From: DATNPX01 sp036702975
Lineage (GTDB): Bacteria > Cyanobacteriota > Vampirovibrionia > Obscuribacterales > Obscuribacteraceae
Reading direction: 5' to 3'
Length of the DNA stretch: 64,000 nucleotides
NCBI GenBank assembly: GCA_036702975.1
Contig: DATNPX010000030.1
Location: forward strand, 62,001-126,000
The position numbers and the translations under genes are program-made. Shown in pieces: positions 25,911-35,005 of this stretch. The number at the start of each line of letters is the position of its first letter. Position 1 is the first letter of the stretch. The notes beneath the pieces were generated by a model. The model had not been told where the DNA came from. It was given only the letters and a program-made list of their open reading frames with translations, and did not search any database.

Positions 25911-27926
25911 TTATCGGCTCGATGATGAAACTCGATCCGATGAGGCTCTGCCCGCCGGCGGCGGTGCTGACCCTTCGCTCTTTCGAACTAACTCATCCAG
26001 GCGCGCAATTTTTCGATTGAATTTTTGTACGTCGTGAATCGCATAGGATGGCGCCATCTTCAGATAAAGTCTGTATTGAAGCAAAGCCAGTCGATAATTT
26101 CGGGACCCAGGTCCGGATTGACTCGCCGGAAGTTTTTCCAACGATTGGGCCAATCCAAGGCGCGCATCGGCGTTACGTGGGTCACCAAATACGGCACTAA
26201 AATACTTGGCAGCTGCTTGAGCGAACATTCTGTGTTTATATAATTCGTCAGCTTGTTGAAAATCTTGCTGAGCAGTTTGTCTGGCCGTAGTGACAGCTTC
26301 GAGCCCTTTTCTTGCACGTGCATCAGCATTGACGAAGGTCAATCCTTTACGGAATGCTGTTTCGGCGGCATCTAGAGCGCGTAAACTGTAGGCTAAATCT
26401 GCGATGGCGAAGCATTCTTTCGGTTTCGTAGCGTTATAAACTGCTCTTTTAAAGAGTTCATCAGCCTCAGAAAATTTGTACTCCGCAAGATTCGCTTCTG
26501 CAAGAGCAAGACGATCGGCATCAGTCTTCGGCACTCCAATCGTGTCCAGTGTTGGTGTTTCCCCAGCGATTGCTGAGAGCTCTGCCGCTGCATAACGCGC
26601 CACCAGGCTGTCCGGATTTCCTTCAACGACCTGAGCTACTAGCGTTTTGGCGCGTTGGTAGTCTCCAGTGCGTTCAACAGCAATTGCCGGCTCTCTCTGC
26701 GATTTCACATAGAGAGCTCGCACCAATCCTTGTGCGGCATCGACCGACTTTGGTTGCACACCGAGCACATTCAAATAGTCTGCGATTGCTTCGTCAAATC
26801 TGCCTGCACGCATGTTGGCACTGCCCACCATTAAGCGCAGACTTGGTTCATTCGGCAATATTTTCAGTCCCGCACGCAGTTTAGCGATGGAATTATCGAG
26901 TTCGCCACGGCTTTCGTAATCGCTAGCCAGTTCGACATAAGGCTCCGGATCTTCCGGCTTCAATTTGATCGCTTCCTGAAACTCTTTTACGGCCGCTATG
27001 CTGTCGCCCTGCAAATCGAAGGACTTCCCAAGCGCTAGATGCACCGCCGGATTGTTTGGATTTTTGTAGAGAGACATATTGAACTCTTTTACAGCCCTGT
27101 CTGTTTGTCCCTGCTTTGCGTACAACTGGCCGCGCCCAAAGTAGGCGCTAGCGTTATTGGGGCTGACTGAGATTGCCTGGTTGAAGCTCTCGAGCGCGGG
27201 ACCATATTTTTCGCGTTGCGTCTGCACCATCCCAAGCGCAACCCAGGCACCAGCATAGTGCGGGTCTAGTTTGACTGCGCCGGAGAAAGCTTGTTCTGCC
27301 CGGTCAAGGCGGTTCTCTTCGCGATAAACTTTGCCGAGCAGATAATGCGCTTCGACAACGCGTGGATCTGCGTCCAAAGCCTTGTTACATTCGCGCCCTG
27401 CTTCCTTAAGCAGCTGTGCACGGGGCTTTCCAGATGTGTCTTTGGTGCTGGAGTAACGGTTTAGCGAAACCATCGCTTTGCCGCAGTGCGCGACTGCGTT
27501 GTTTGGATTGATGGTCAAAACTTTATCGAACTGTTCATCAGCTTCGTCAAGCTTGTTTTGGCGTCCGAGTGCCATGCCCAATCCAGCCATCGCTTCCACG
27601 CTGTCAGGAACAAGCGACAACGCTTGTTTGAAAATATCGGCGGCATCTGCATAACGTCCGTCCACCATGCAATCACCAGCGGCTTGCAGCTGGCGGTTTA
27701 TATTGACAGCCGGTTTGACGTCTGCTTTTTCTGTCGCCGGCGCGTTGTCATTGTCTGTGCCCGCGGCATCGCCGCCTTTATCCCTTGCCTTATCGCCAGC
27801 TTTGTCGCTTGTCTGTGGTTTGTCGTCCGCTTGAGCGAATGCCAAGGGAGCGTTGCAATATGCCAAAGTTGTAAGCAGGCATAGCGATAACCTGATGCGA
27901 CTGGCAAGGTGGCGTCTTTCGACCAT
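25911..27926 (-). CDS. Secreted tetratricopeptide-repeat protein (paralogue A)
   Basis: About 671 residues. From the preferred start MVERRHLASRIRLSLCLL the N-terminus is a signal peptide ending near CNAPLAFA-QADD. GAGGT lies eight bases upstream of this ATG; the longer reading from 27980 has no ribosome site. After a Lys/Asp/Gly-rich linker come at least ten TPR units (for example AMAGLGMALGRQNKLDEADEQF, AYFGRGQLYAKQGQTDRAVKEF). The C-terminus is Ser/Pro-rich. It matches the protein at 45.7-47.6 kb across its whole length, including the non-TPR stretch with LAEANLAEYKFSEA. Probably a periplasmic scaffold; partners unknown. Confidence 0.85.
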   Translation of the reverse strand: MVERRHLASRIRLSLCLLTTLAYCNAPLAFAQADDKPQTSDKAGDKARDKGGDAAGTDNDNAPATEKADVKPAVNINRQLQAAGDCMVDGRYADAADIFKQALSLVPDSVEAMAGLGMALGRQNKLDEADEQFDKVLTINPNNAVAHCGKAMVSLNRYSSTKDTSGKPRAQLLKEAGRECNKALDADPRVVEAHYLLGKVYREENRLDRAEQAFSGAVKLDPHYAGAWVALGMVQTQREKYGPALESFNQAISVSPNNASAYFGRGQLYAKQGQTDRAVKEFNMSLYKNPNNPAVHLALGKSFDLQGDSIAAVKEFQEAIKLKPEDPEPYVELASDYESRGELDNSIAKLRAGLKILPNEPSLRLMVGSANMRAGRFDEAIADYLNVLGVQPKSVDAAQGLVRALYVKSQREPAIAVERTGDYQRAKTLVAQVVEGNPDSLVARYAAAELSAIAGETPTLDTIGVPKTDADRLALAEANLAEYKFSEADELFKRAVYNATKPKECFAIADLAYSLRALDAAETAFRKGLTFVNADARARKGLEAVTTARQTAQQDFQQADELYKHRMFAQAAAKYFSAVFGDPRNADARLGLAQSLEKLPASQSGPGSRNYRLALLQYRLYLKMAPSYAIHDVQKFNRKIARLDELVRKSEGSAPPPAGRASSDRVSSSSR

Positions 27927-28207
27927 TCGAGTGACCTCGTGCACTGGTTCGGGATATTTCGGTCGGATTGTGATTTTCATTCATTCAAGAGATTAATCTA
28001 TCGGGCGCCGTCGCACTTTAAAAAAGGCTCTCAGATTGCGGAATCGAAAAAATAATCTTCGGAACTTGTATTTGAGTGAAACTCTTCTGTGCTTTCTCCG
28101 TCCACTTTCGAGGGGTAGGCGATGAATTGACCCCTTCTTAAAATGATTAATAGGACATTTTGAACATAGCGGCAAAGCATTGGTTACCAATGAAAGGGAG
28201 TTTTCCT

Positions 28208-29773
28208 GTGGAAGCTGAGAAGAAGATCCGGGCTTTGGTCGTAGAAGACAACCCGACGCAGGCCAACATGCTGCGAATTAGTCTGACCCGTCGCGGATTT
28301 GAGGTGGAGGCCGTCGCCTATCTTGCGCAGGGGGTGGAGCGCCTGGAAAAAGGTAACATCGATGTTATCCTTCTCGATTTGACACTACCGGACAGCGACG
28401 GAATTCAGACTTTCTATGAGGTCTACAATCGAGCACCGGATGTACCGATCGTCGTTCTTTCCGGGTTGAGCGATCAAGCTGTTGCTCACGCTGCCCTTGA
28501 AGGCGGCGCACAGGATTATCTCGTCAAGGGTGTGCCCAGCGATGAGTCAATCTCCCGTTGCTTGCGCTATGCCATTGAACGGCATCGCTTCGAGCGTAAG
28601 CTGTGGGAGAGCGAACGAATTACGCGCTTGATTGTGGAAAACGCGCATGATGCATTCCTCTCGATGGATGCACAGGGGCTTATCACTGGTTGGAATTTAA
28701 AAGCCGAAACTGTGTTTGGTTGGTACCGCAAAGATACTATCGGCAAGCCTTTGCTCGATTTGATCTTCCCAGGCGATGTGCGTAGCTTCTTTCAGCAACA
28801 GATATCAGCTTTTCTGCAGGGGCAGCGTGGAAATCTTGTAAACAATCGTGTGGAAACATTTTTGTTGCGGGCAAACGGAAAGCAATTCCCGGCTGAGCTG
28901 GCAATGTTTCCCATCACCATCGGTAGTAGCTATACGTTATGTGCTTTCGTGCAGGATATTAGTGACAGGCGGCTGGTTGAGCATCGCTTGCATCAGATCA
29001 ACTTAGAACTCGAAAAACTCGTGCATGAAAGAACCACTCAGCTGGATGAAACGCATCGGCAGTTACAGCTATTTGCCCGACAATCCTCACGTCAGTTACA
29101 GGAGCCTCTGGTTAACTTGCAGAGCTTGGTTCTGACACTGGCTCGACTAACAAAGGAAGGTGACTCCGCAAAGATGGAAGAGCAGATCGACTCCATTCTC
29201 GAGAGTACGAATCAGTTGGCCTCTACTGTTCAGACATTGGCGCTGCAGGGGCGGGAGCGCAAAAACGAGTTTGGTGTCACGGCGGCACCTATGGTTGGAC
29301 ACTCTGACAACGGCGAGCTGTCCCAAGCGCAGATCTCTTCGGCTTCCGCTCTGGTTCTTGCCACTGCTGCTTCAGCCAGTGCACAGGCGGGAGTTGGCTC
29401 TGGCCCTGTCGATGCCGTTCTTTCCGCGGCGTCCGCGGCGGCTTCTGCGCCTGTTGCTTCAGCTTTGACGGCGGCACCTGCTGTTTCCGCACCGTCGATG
29501 CCGGCTGCGGCAATGTCTGGCGCAACAACCATACCGCCCGGCTCTGCTTTACTGACAGCTTCTTCGGCGCCGTCACAAGCACCGCCAATTTCCCAAATTC
29601 GACTCCCCGAACAGATGGTACCCAGTTCAAATGTCTCCGCGGGGCAGTATTATAACAACGGTGGAAGTCCAGGAAAGCCCGTTCCTCATATCGAAAAAGT
29701 TGTGTCAAAGTCAAATCCGACTAAGACATTACCGGCGATGCCAGCACCAGGTATCCCTCCAGGGAAAGAATAG
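28208..29773 (+). CDS. Receiver-PAS signalling protein with degenerate HisKA-like helix
   Basis: About 521 residues. REC domain at the N-terminus (RALVVEDNPTQANML, acceptor in VILLDLTLPDSDG, conserved Lys in YLVKG). A PAS domain follows (about 145-270: ENAHDAFLSMDAQGLITGWN, ending FVQDISDRR). A coiled coil then leads to FARQSSRQLQEPLVNLQS, which matches the HisKA pattern HDLQEPL with Arg in place of His and has no ATPase domain after it. The last 150 residues are Ala/Ser/Pro low complexity. I choose the GTG at 28208 because GAAAGGGAG lies seven bases upstream; TTG 28160 and ATG 28190 lack a ribosome site. It may act as a dimeric adaptor or input partner. Confidence 0.85.
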   Translation: MEAEKKIRALVVEDNPTQANMLRISLTRRGFEVEAVAYLAQGVERLEKGNIDVILLDLTLPDSDGIQTFYEVYNRAPDVPIVVLSGLSDQAVAHAALEGGAQDYLVKGVPSDESISRCLRYAIERHRFERKLWESERITRLIVENAHDAFLSMDAQGLITGWNLKAETVFGWYRKDTIGKPLLDLIFPGDVRSFFQQQISAFLQGQRGNLVNNRVETFLLRANGKQFPAELAMFPITIGSSYTLCAFVQDISDRRLVEHRLHQINLELEKLVHERTTQLDETHRQLQLFARQSSRQLQEPLVNLQSLVLTLARLTKEGDSAKMEEQIDSILESTNQLASTVQTLALQGRERKNEFGVTAAPMVGHSDNGELSQAQISSASALVLATAASASAQAGVGSGPVDAVLSAASAAASAPVASALTAAPAVSAPSMPAAAMSGATTIPPGSALLTASSAPSQAPPISQIRLPEQMVPSSNVSAGQYYNNGGSPGKPVPHIEKVVSKSNPTKTLPAMPAPGIPPGKE

Positions 29774-29796
29774 ACCGGCAGTCACTGCCACAAAAG

Positions 29797-32616
29797 ATGC
29801 TTTCTGAATACAAGCGCAAGCGAGACTTCAACCGAACGCCTGAGCCACAAGGTGGTGACGCGCCTTTCGAGAGCAGAGGCGGTGGCGCTAACTTGATTTT
29901 TGTTGTGCAAAAGCATCAGGCTAGAAGGCTCCACTATGATTTTCGCCTGGAGATTGACGGTGTTTTGGTGTCGTGGGCGGTGCCGAAGGGACCGTCGCTC
30001 GATCCCGCAGAGAAACGTCTCGCCGTAATGACTGAGGATCATCCTCTCGAGTACGCTGATTTTCAGGGCGTTATTCCTGGTAACGAATACGGCGGCGGAA
30101 AAGTTGAGATATTCGACCGAGGTGTCTATTCTCCTGACGAAGAACTGACCTATTCATGGCACAGCAAACACGAAGCAAACGTGAGAATGAAGGAAGGACT
30201 TTTGTCCGGCAAGTTGTCCTTCTATCTGAAAGGGAGCAAGCTCGAAGGCTCGTGGACGCTCATTAAGTTGAAGAGCGGACAAGAGCGCGAAAAGACCAAA
30301 GAGTGGTTGTTGATCAAGCATCGCGATCAATTTGCCGACGCCAGTATCGATGTAACTAAAGACGATACCATCGCCGGGGCGCGCGCAAATACAAAAGCAA
30401 ATGTTAGTGCCGCGTTCGATTCTGTTGCAACTGCGAAGGGTGGTTCAGGAGCTCGTCTCCCCAGCAGTATCTCGCCGATGTTGGCGACCGCAGTAGATGA
30501 GCCTTTCGCTTCAAATGATTGGACGTTTGAGCCCAAGCTAGATGGTATTCGTGCCATAGCCTTCCTCGAAAACGGAGTTTGTCACTTGCGTTCAAGACGG
30601 GGGATTGATTTGTCGAACAACTACCCCACCGTTGTCGCCGGTCTTAAGGGGTATCCCGATGGTGTCATTCTGGATGGCGAAGTGGTGGCACTAAACGCAC
30701 AGGGGCTGCCGAGTTTTCAATCGTTGCAACAAAGTTCCGGTTCATTGCAAGTCGCACCGGCTCGCCGTATGGCATTGCCTACGTCCGAAATTATCTATTA
30801 CGTGTTCGACGTACTCTATGCCGCTGGCCGCGATTTGACGAAGCTTGCCTTGTGCGACCGGCAGAAGATTTTGGCAGAGTTGGTTAATGAAAATAAGAAT
30901 GTGCGGCTAGTTCATTCCCTTGGACATGACGGCGAAGCAGCCTTTCAGGCATGTGTTGAGATGGGCATGGAAGGTGTTGTCGGGAAGCGCCTGAGCAGTG
31001 AGTATGAGCTGGGCCACCGGTCGAAGTCGTGGGTGAAGTTAAAGACCAACCTGAGCGGCGAATTTGTGGTTTGTGGTTTCACTGAAGGAACTGGAGCACG
31101 ACAGAAGACTTTTGGTTCACTAATTCTTGGCGAATACGATGATGGTGACCGTCTCGTCTATGTTGGTTGTGTTGGCACAGGATTGGACGATAAGAAAATC
31201 GACTACCTGTTGTCGAAAATGTTGCCTTTGAAAACTAGTAAATGTCCATTCAAAAAGCCTCCGCAATCTAAATTGAATCCGACCTGGCTGGAACCGAAAC
31301 TCGTAGTAGAAGTCAAGTTTCTAGAGCGCACCTACGACAACATTTTGCGCGTACCGGTCTATATGCATCTAAGAGACGATATAGAGCCAACTTCTGTTAA
31401 GAAAAATCCAATCATGCATGTCGCGACCGAGATTGAGAGGCACCATCCATCTGCCGGAGAGGAAAAGAAGATGCACAAGAGTTCTGAGCTTGCTGAAGAT
31501 GTGCTCGCGCAGCTTGATAACGATAACGAAAAACTGAACCTGGAGGTCAATAGCGATGTTTTGGCGCTGACCAATCTGAACAAGGTTTTCTGGCCTGAGC
31601 ACGGAAGTGAACCTGCAATTACTAAGCGCGACTATTTGATCTATTTGACGAAGGTCTCCAACTATTTGATCCCCCATCTGGCGGATCGGCTTATTACGTT
31701 GGTGCGCTTTCCCAATGGCATTGAAGGCGGGCGCTTTTATCAAAAGCACTGGGAGAAAAATCTACCTGATTTTGTCAAAACCGCCCTTGTTTACACTGAG
31801 CATGAAGAGCGCGACCAAGATTTTTTAATCTGCAACAATCTTTCGACCTTGTTGTGGTTAGGACAGATCGCCGATCTTGAGTTGCACACTTCACATACGC
31901 GCATTAATCCGGAGCCTGATGGGCGGCATTTGCCGTTGAAAATGTCCGGATCTCCTCAGGAGTTGGAAGTGTCTATTATGAATTTTCCAGATTATCTGGT
32001 GCTAGACCTCGATCCATATTTGTACAGTGGAAAGGAACTTGAAGGTGCTGAACCGGAGTTGCATAAGCAAGGATTCAAGAGTTGCTGTCAGGTGGCGCTC
32101 TATCTAAAGAAGCTGCTCGACGGCATCAAGCTCGATACCTTCATAAAGACGTCTGGGCGAACTGGTCTGCACATTTACATTCCCATTGAAAGGACCATCG
32201 ATTACGATACCGTGCGTGCCATGTCGCAAGCCATTTGCAAGCAGATACTGAAGGAGCATCCAGACGAGGTGACAATGGATTGGGCCGTTGTGAAGCGAAC
32301 CGGAAAGGTGTTTATGGACCACAACATGAACGCGAGATCCAAGAGTCTGGCATCCATTTACTCACCAAGGGTGGCACCAGAGGCTTGTGTGTCGACTCCA
32401 GTCAGTTGGGATGAGTTGAATAACATTTACCCAACAGATTTTACAATGCGCTCAGTGCCTGCAAGGCTGGAATCAAAAGGCGATCTGTGGTCTGATATAT
32501 TGGATCATAAGCATGATCTCATGGCTATGCTTGGACCGGGACCAAATTCTGGCGGCACTAAATCTGCTCCGATTGTGCGAAAAAAATCTTCTCGTTCTAA
32601 AAAGCAGAAAATCTAG
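29797..32616 (+). CDS. ligD: DNA ligase D, PE-LIG-POL architecture
   Basis: Multifunctional enzyme of bacterial non-homologous end joining. Residues 1 to about 190 are the 3'-phosphoesterase domain (FVVQKHQARRLHYDFRLE, SWAVPKGPSLDP, GNEYGGG). About 220-540 is the ATP-dependent ligase with the adenylation Lys247 in FEPKLDGIRAI and VVGKRLSS. About 590-890 is the primase-polymerase (RFPNGIEGGRFYQKH, LVLDLDPYL with the metal Asp pair, FIKTSGRTGLHIYIP). The domain order equals that of Pseudomonas LigD. The Ku partner is not in the window. It starts 24 bases after the receiver-PAS gene; the Lys/Ser-rich C-terminus is normal for the family. Confidence 0.96.
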   Translation: MLSEYKRKRDFNRTPEPQGGDAPFESRGGGANLIFVVQKHQARRLHYDFRLEIDGVLVSWAVPKGPSLDPAEKRLAVMTEDHPLEYADFQGVIPGNEYGGGKVEIFDRGVYSPDEELTYSWHSKHEANVRMKEGLLSGKLSFYLKGSKLEGSWTLIKLKSGQEREKTKEWLLIKHRDQFADASIDVTKDDTIAGARANTKANVSAAFDSVATAKGGSGARLPSSISPMLATAVDEPFASNDWTFEPKLDGIRAIAFLENGVCHLRSRRGIDLSNNYPTVVAGLKGYPDGVILDGEVVALNAQGLPSFQSLQQSSGSLQVAPARRMALPTSEIIYYVFDVLYAAGRDLTKLALCDRQKILAELVNENKNVRLVHSLGHDGEAAFQACVEMGMEGVVGKRLSSEYELGHRSKSWVKLKTNLSGEFVVCGFTEGTGARQKTFGSLILGEYDDGDRLVYVGCVGTGLDDKKIDYLLSKMLPLKTSKCPFKKPPQSKLNPTWLEPKLVVEVKFLERTYDNILRVPVYMHLRDDIEPTSVKKNPIMHVATEIERHHPSAGEEKKMHKSSELAEDVLAQLDNDNEKLNLEVNSDVLALTNLNKVFWPEHGSEPAITKRDYLIYLTKVSNYLIPHLADRLITLVRFPNGIEGGRFYQKHWEKNLPDFVKTALVYTEHEERDQDFLICNNLSTLLWLGQIADLELHTSHTRINPEPDGRHLPLKMSGSPQELEVSIMNFPDYLVLDLDPYLYSGKELEGAEPELHKQGFKSCCQVALYLKKLLDGIKLDTFIKTSGRTGLHIYIPIERTIDYDTVRAMSQAICKQILKEHPDEVTMDWAVVKRTGKVFMDHNMNARSKSLASIYSPRVAPEACVSTPVSWDELNNIYPTDFTMRSVPARLESKGDLWSDILDHKHDLMAMLGPGPNSGGTKSAPIVRKKSSRSKKQKI

Positions 32617-32782
32617 CGCTTCGAGTAAAATCTGAAAGCCAGGTGAAAGAAACAGCGTTCATGCTATTAGGCATATGGTGTGCTGAACCTAGACTCGGAC
32701 CGAAAAGGTCATAGACTATGTTCGAACATTGAATAACAAAAATGTACTGACCTAAATCGGCTGCTAGAATTTTGTTTGCCTT

Positions 32783-32821
32783 AAAAAAGTGACTAACTCC
32801 GGTATGCTGCAAAAAAGTGAC
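32783..32821. repeat. Direct repeat of AAAAAAGTGAC upstream of the XRE gene
   Basis: Two exact 11-base copies (32783-32793 and 32811-32821) start 28 bases apart in the 316-base gap after ligD. Their place, 110-150 bases before the XRE gene, suits a regulatory role. No other gene or hairpin was seen in this gap. Confidence 0.5.
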
Positions 32822-32932
32822 GTACCAAAGGTGTCCCACAAGAGCAAGAGCTTAGTTTGCCAACTTTACAAAACTAAAGTGAAGCAGATTTACAGACTTA
32901 CGCTTACAAATCAACGTAAATAAAGTAGTGAA

Positions 32933-33220
32933 ATGAAAAAGAAAACTTCGTACCCCGACCAATATGTAAATGCACTCAGCTCAGCTTTGCAGCAACGCAG
33001 AATTGAGATGGGAATCTCTCAAGACGAACTGGCTGAGAAAGCAGACTTGCATCGAACCTATGTTAGTTTGATAGAAAGAAAGTCTTGCAATTTCTCGATC
33101 AAGATCTATATGCGTTTAGCTATGGCATTGGATATTGAACCAGCGGAATTGATGATTCAGGCCGAACAGATAGTCAATTCCGGCCGCCGCAAGAGCCACG
33201 CCCGCTCTCGCGCTAGCTAG
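32933..33220 (+). CDS. XRE-family helix-turn-helix regulator
   Basis: A 95-residue protein that is almost only a Cro/C1-type HTH: LQQRRIEMGISQDELAEKAD, then HRTYVSLIERKSCNFS and LAMALDIEPAEL. The tail SGRRKSHARSRAS is basic and may add DNA contacts. It is the size of restriction-modification controllers and small phage-like repressors. The methyltransferase gene 1.8 kb away, beyond the glycosyltransferase, is a possible target, but no direct sign of that is visible. A terminator follows. Confidence 0.88.
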   Translation: MKKKTSYPDQYVNALSSALQQRRIEMGISQDELAEKADLHRTYVSLIERKSCNFSIKIYMRLAMALDIEPAELMIQAEQIVNSGRRKSHARSRAS

Positions 33221-33284
33221 TCAATCGGTTTGCTCGAACGGTCAACAGCCCACTCGTGAGGGAGCGGTCGGTTTGACACGGGTC

Positions 33285-33331
33285 AAATAGCTCGAGGTTG
33301 CTTGGCAACTCGGGCTATTTTGTTGTTTTTG
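33285..33331 (+). terminator. Rho-independent terminator after the XRE gene
   Basis: AAATAGC-TCGAG-GTTGC pairs with GCAAC-TCGG-GCTATTT around a TTG loop, then TTGTTGTTTTTG. The long stem with outer A/T pairs and the following T-rich tract are typical. Confidence 0.85.
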
Positions 33332-33389
33332 CTTTAAAAGCAGCAGAGCTAGAACCGTCTGCGGCTGAAAAGAGGCGATAATATCAGAC

Positions 33390-34577
33390 ATGGAAATAAC
33401 CAAGCAGTCGCGCACTGGAACTCAATCGGATGGTGGTGAACGATCTGCTGCAAGGCAGAGTGTGCAACCGACAAAAATCGGTCTGCTTAGCAGTGGTTTA
33501 GGCACCGTAAACCGCGGATTTGAAGTAACCACGGCTCGCTGGTACGAGTCCATCAAAGATATGCCTGGTATATCCGCAAAGGTTTATGCTGGTGGCAACT
33601 ATCCGGGGTCTGTCCGAGGATGGAATCTGCCGCGCGACCTCATGCTCAATTCACCTTTGCGCCATCTAGCAGTGGCTCACGAACGAGGTTTTTGGGAGAC
33701 CTGCTACACAGTCGAACAGGTTACATTCAGCATCTGTTTGCCAGACTTGTTGTTCTGGCGTCCTCACATTGTCTGGACTAAAGAAGTACCGCTTGCGCAT
33801 TTTTTGCACGTTTACAAATACATGTTCGGGCTGCGCTACAAGATTATCTTTGCTAACGGTGGTGCCTTCCAGCCGTCAACATACAAAGCATTCGATTACA
33901 TTCAACATTTGCATCCGGATTCATTTAGTGAAGCTGAGGCGGCTGGCATTCCTGCATCACGCATGGAAGTTTTGCCGAACTGCGTCTTCTATAGCAAGCC
34001 TGCCCAAACCAAACAGCAACTGCGCACCAAATACGGTTATAACGAAAACGACTGGATTGTTGTGTGTGTGGCTGCCTGGAACTCGTTTCAGAAACGATTG
34101 GATTATTTGATCGATGAAGTATCCAAAGTGCAGGACGAACGGGTGAAGCTTTTGCTGTGCGGACAACCCGAGCTTGAGACTGATTCTTTGAAACAGTTGG
34201 CGGCTGAGCGACTGGGTTCAAGAGTAAAGTGGCTGACGCTATCTCCTGATGAGGTGCATGAAGCCTTGACCATGTCTGACGTCTTCGTCCTCTCTAGTTT
34301 TAGAGAAGGGTTGGCGAGCTCAATTATCGAAGCAGCACTAGCCGGTTTACCGGTGATTAGCCACCCGCATTCCGGCGGCAAATTCATTTTGCAAGACGAC
34401 ACCTGGATGACCGACATGTCAGTGTCGGGCGCGTTGACTGAAAAACTGAATGCCTTCAAGGCGCAACCGCCCAGTCGGGATCAATTGATGCGCTTGCAGA
34501 GCAGCGCGCAAGCACGTTTTTCAAGAGATGTATTGCCTGGAAAGTTCATCAAAATGTGTGAGAAGGTGCTGGCCTAG
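33390..34577 (+). CDS. Glycosyltransferase, GT4-like
   Basis: A 395-residue GT-B fold protein. KIGLLSSGLGTVNRGFEVTTARW is the N-terminal glycine loop; MEVLPNCVFY marks the domain junction. The donor-site region reads LSSFREGLASSIIEAALAGLPVI with the E-x7-E pair of retaining GT4 enzymes. No membrane segments, so it acts at the inner face of the membrane or in the cytosol. Acceptor and sugar donor cannot be told from sequence. It is a single gene, bounded by a terminator upstream and hairpins downstream. Confidence 0.88.
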   Translation: MEITKQSRTGTQSDGGERSAARQSVQPTKIGLLSSGLGTVNRGFEVTTARWYESIKDMPGISAKVYAGGNYPGSVRGWNLPRDLMLNSPLRHLAVAHERGFWETCYTVEQVTFSICLPDLLFWRPHIVWTKEVPLAHFLHVYKYMFGLRYKIIFANGGAFQPSTYKAFDYIQHLHPDSFSEAEAAGIPASRMEVLPNCVFYSKPAQTKQQLRTKYGYNENDWIVVCVAAWNSFQKRLDYLIDEVSKVQDERVKLLLCGQPELETDSLKQLAAERLGSRVKWLTLSPDEVHEALTMSDVFVLSSFREGLASSIIEAALAGLPVISHPHSGGKFILQDDTWMTDMSVSGALTEKLNAFKAQPPSRDQLMRLQSSAQARFSRDVLPGKFIKMCEKVLA

Positions 34578-35005
34578 CTTGCTATTAAATCGTGATGCCA
34601 GCGGTGCGAACGAGGGGTAATTTTGGGTTGGATTAAAAAATACTCAGGCTTGCTTGACGATCGGCTATTTTCAGCACGCTTTATAAATAGGAGAGCACAA
34701 CTTGGTTGTTGCTAACTCCTAAAGGAGTCCAAACTGGTCAATGCATTCCGCGAGTCGGATAACCTCTGATATCACGGGTAATGGCATCTTTTACTGAATA
34801 TATGACGCGCCCGCTGGCGGGCGAATGCGTTTCGAATCAAAATTCTCTTTTACTTAATCGGTAACGGTGTTACCGATAGAGCCTGTTATCAATCAGGCGG
34901 AACCAAGCACCTCTGCTTTCGTAGCAGGGTTACTTCAACACATCCACGCAGGTGGTCACCAATATTCGAGCGCTCACTGGCTATTCGGCGGCTTCCAGCC
35001 TAGTC
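34578..35005. other. Intergenic region with a run of strong hairpins, no gene seen
   Basis: Between the convergent glycosyltransferase and methyltransferase genes. Four hairpins are visible: CGCCCGC-TG-GCGGGCG (34808-34823), ATCGGTAAC-GGT-GTTACCGAT (34857-34877), GCCTG-N8-CAGGC (34881-34898) and an ACC/GGT-clamped CTGCT-TTCGT-AGCAG (34909-34930). The last three are nearly back to back. None is followed by a real T-run on either strand, so a structured RNA or a set of weak bidirectional terminators are both possible. Confidence 0.5.

Noticed and set aside
29797..32616. Search for a Ku gene beside ligD
   Set aside because: No Ku-like protein is encoded in the window; absence here says nothing about the rest of the genome.
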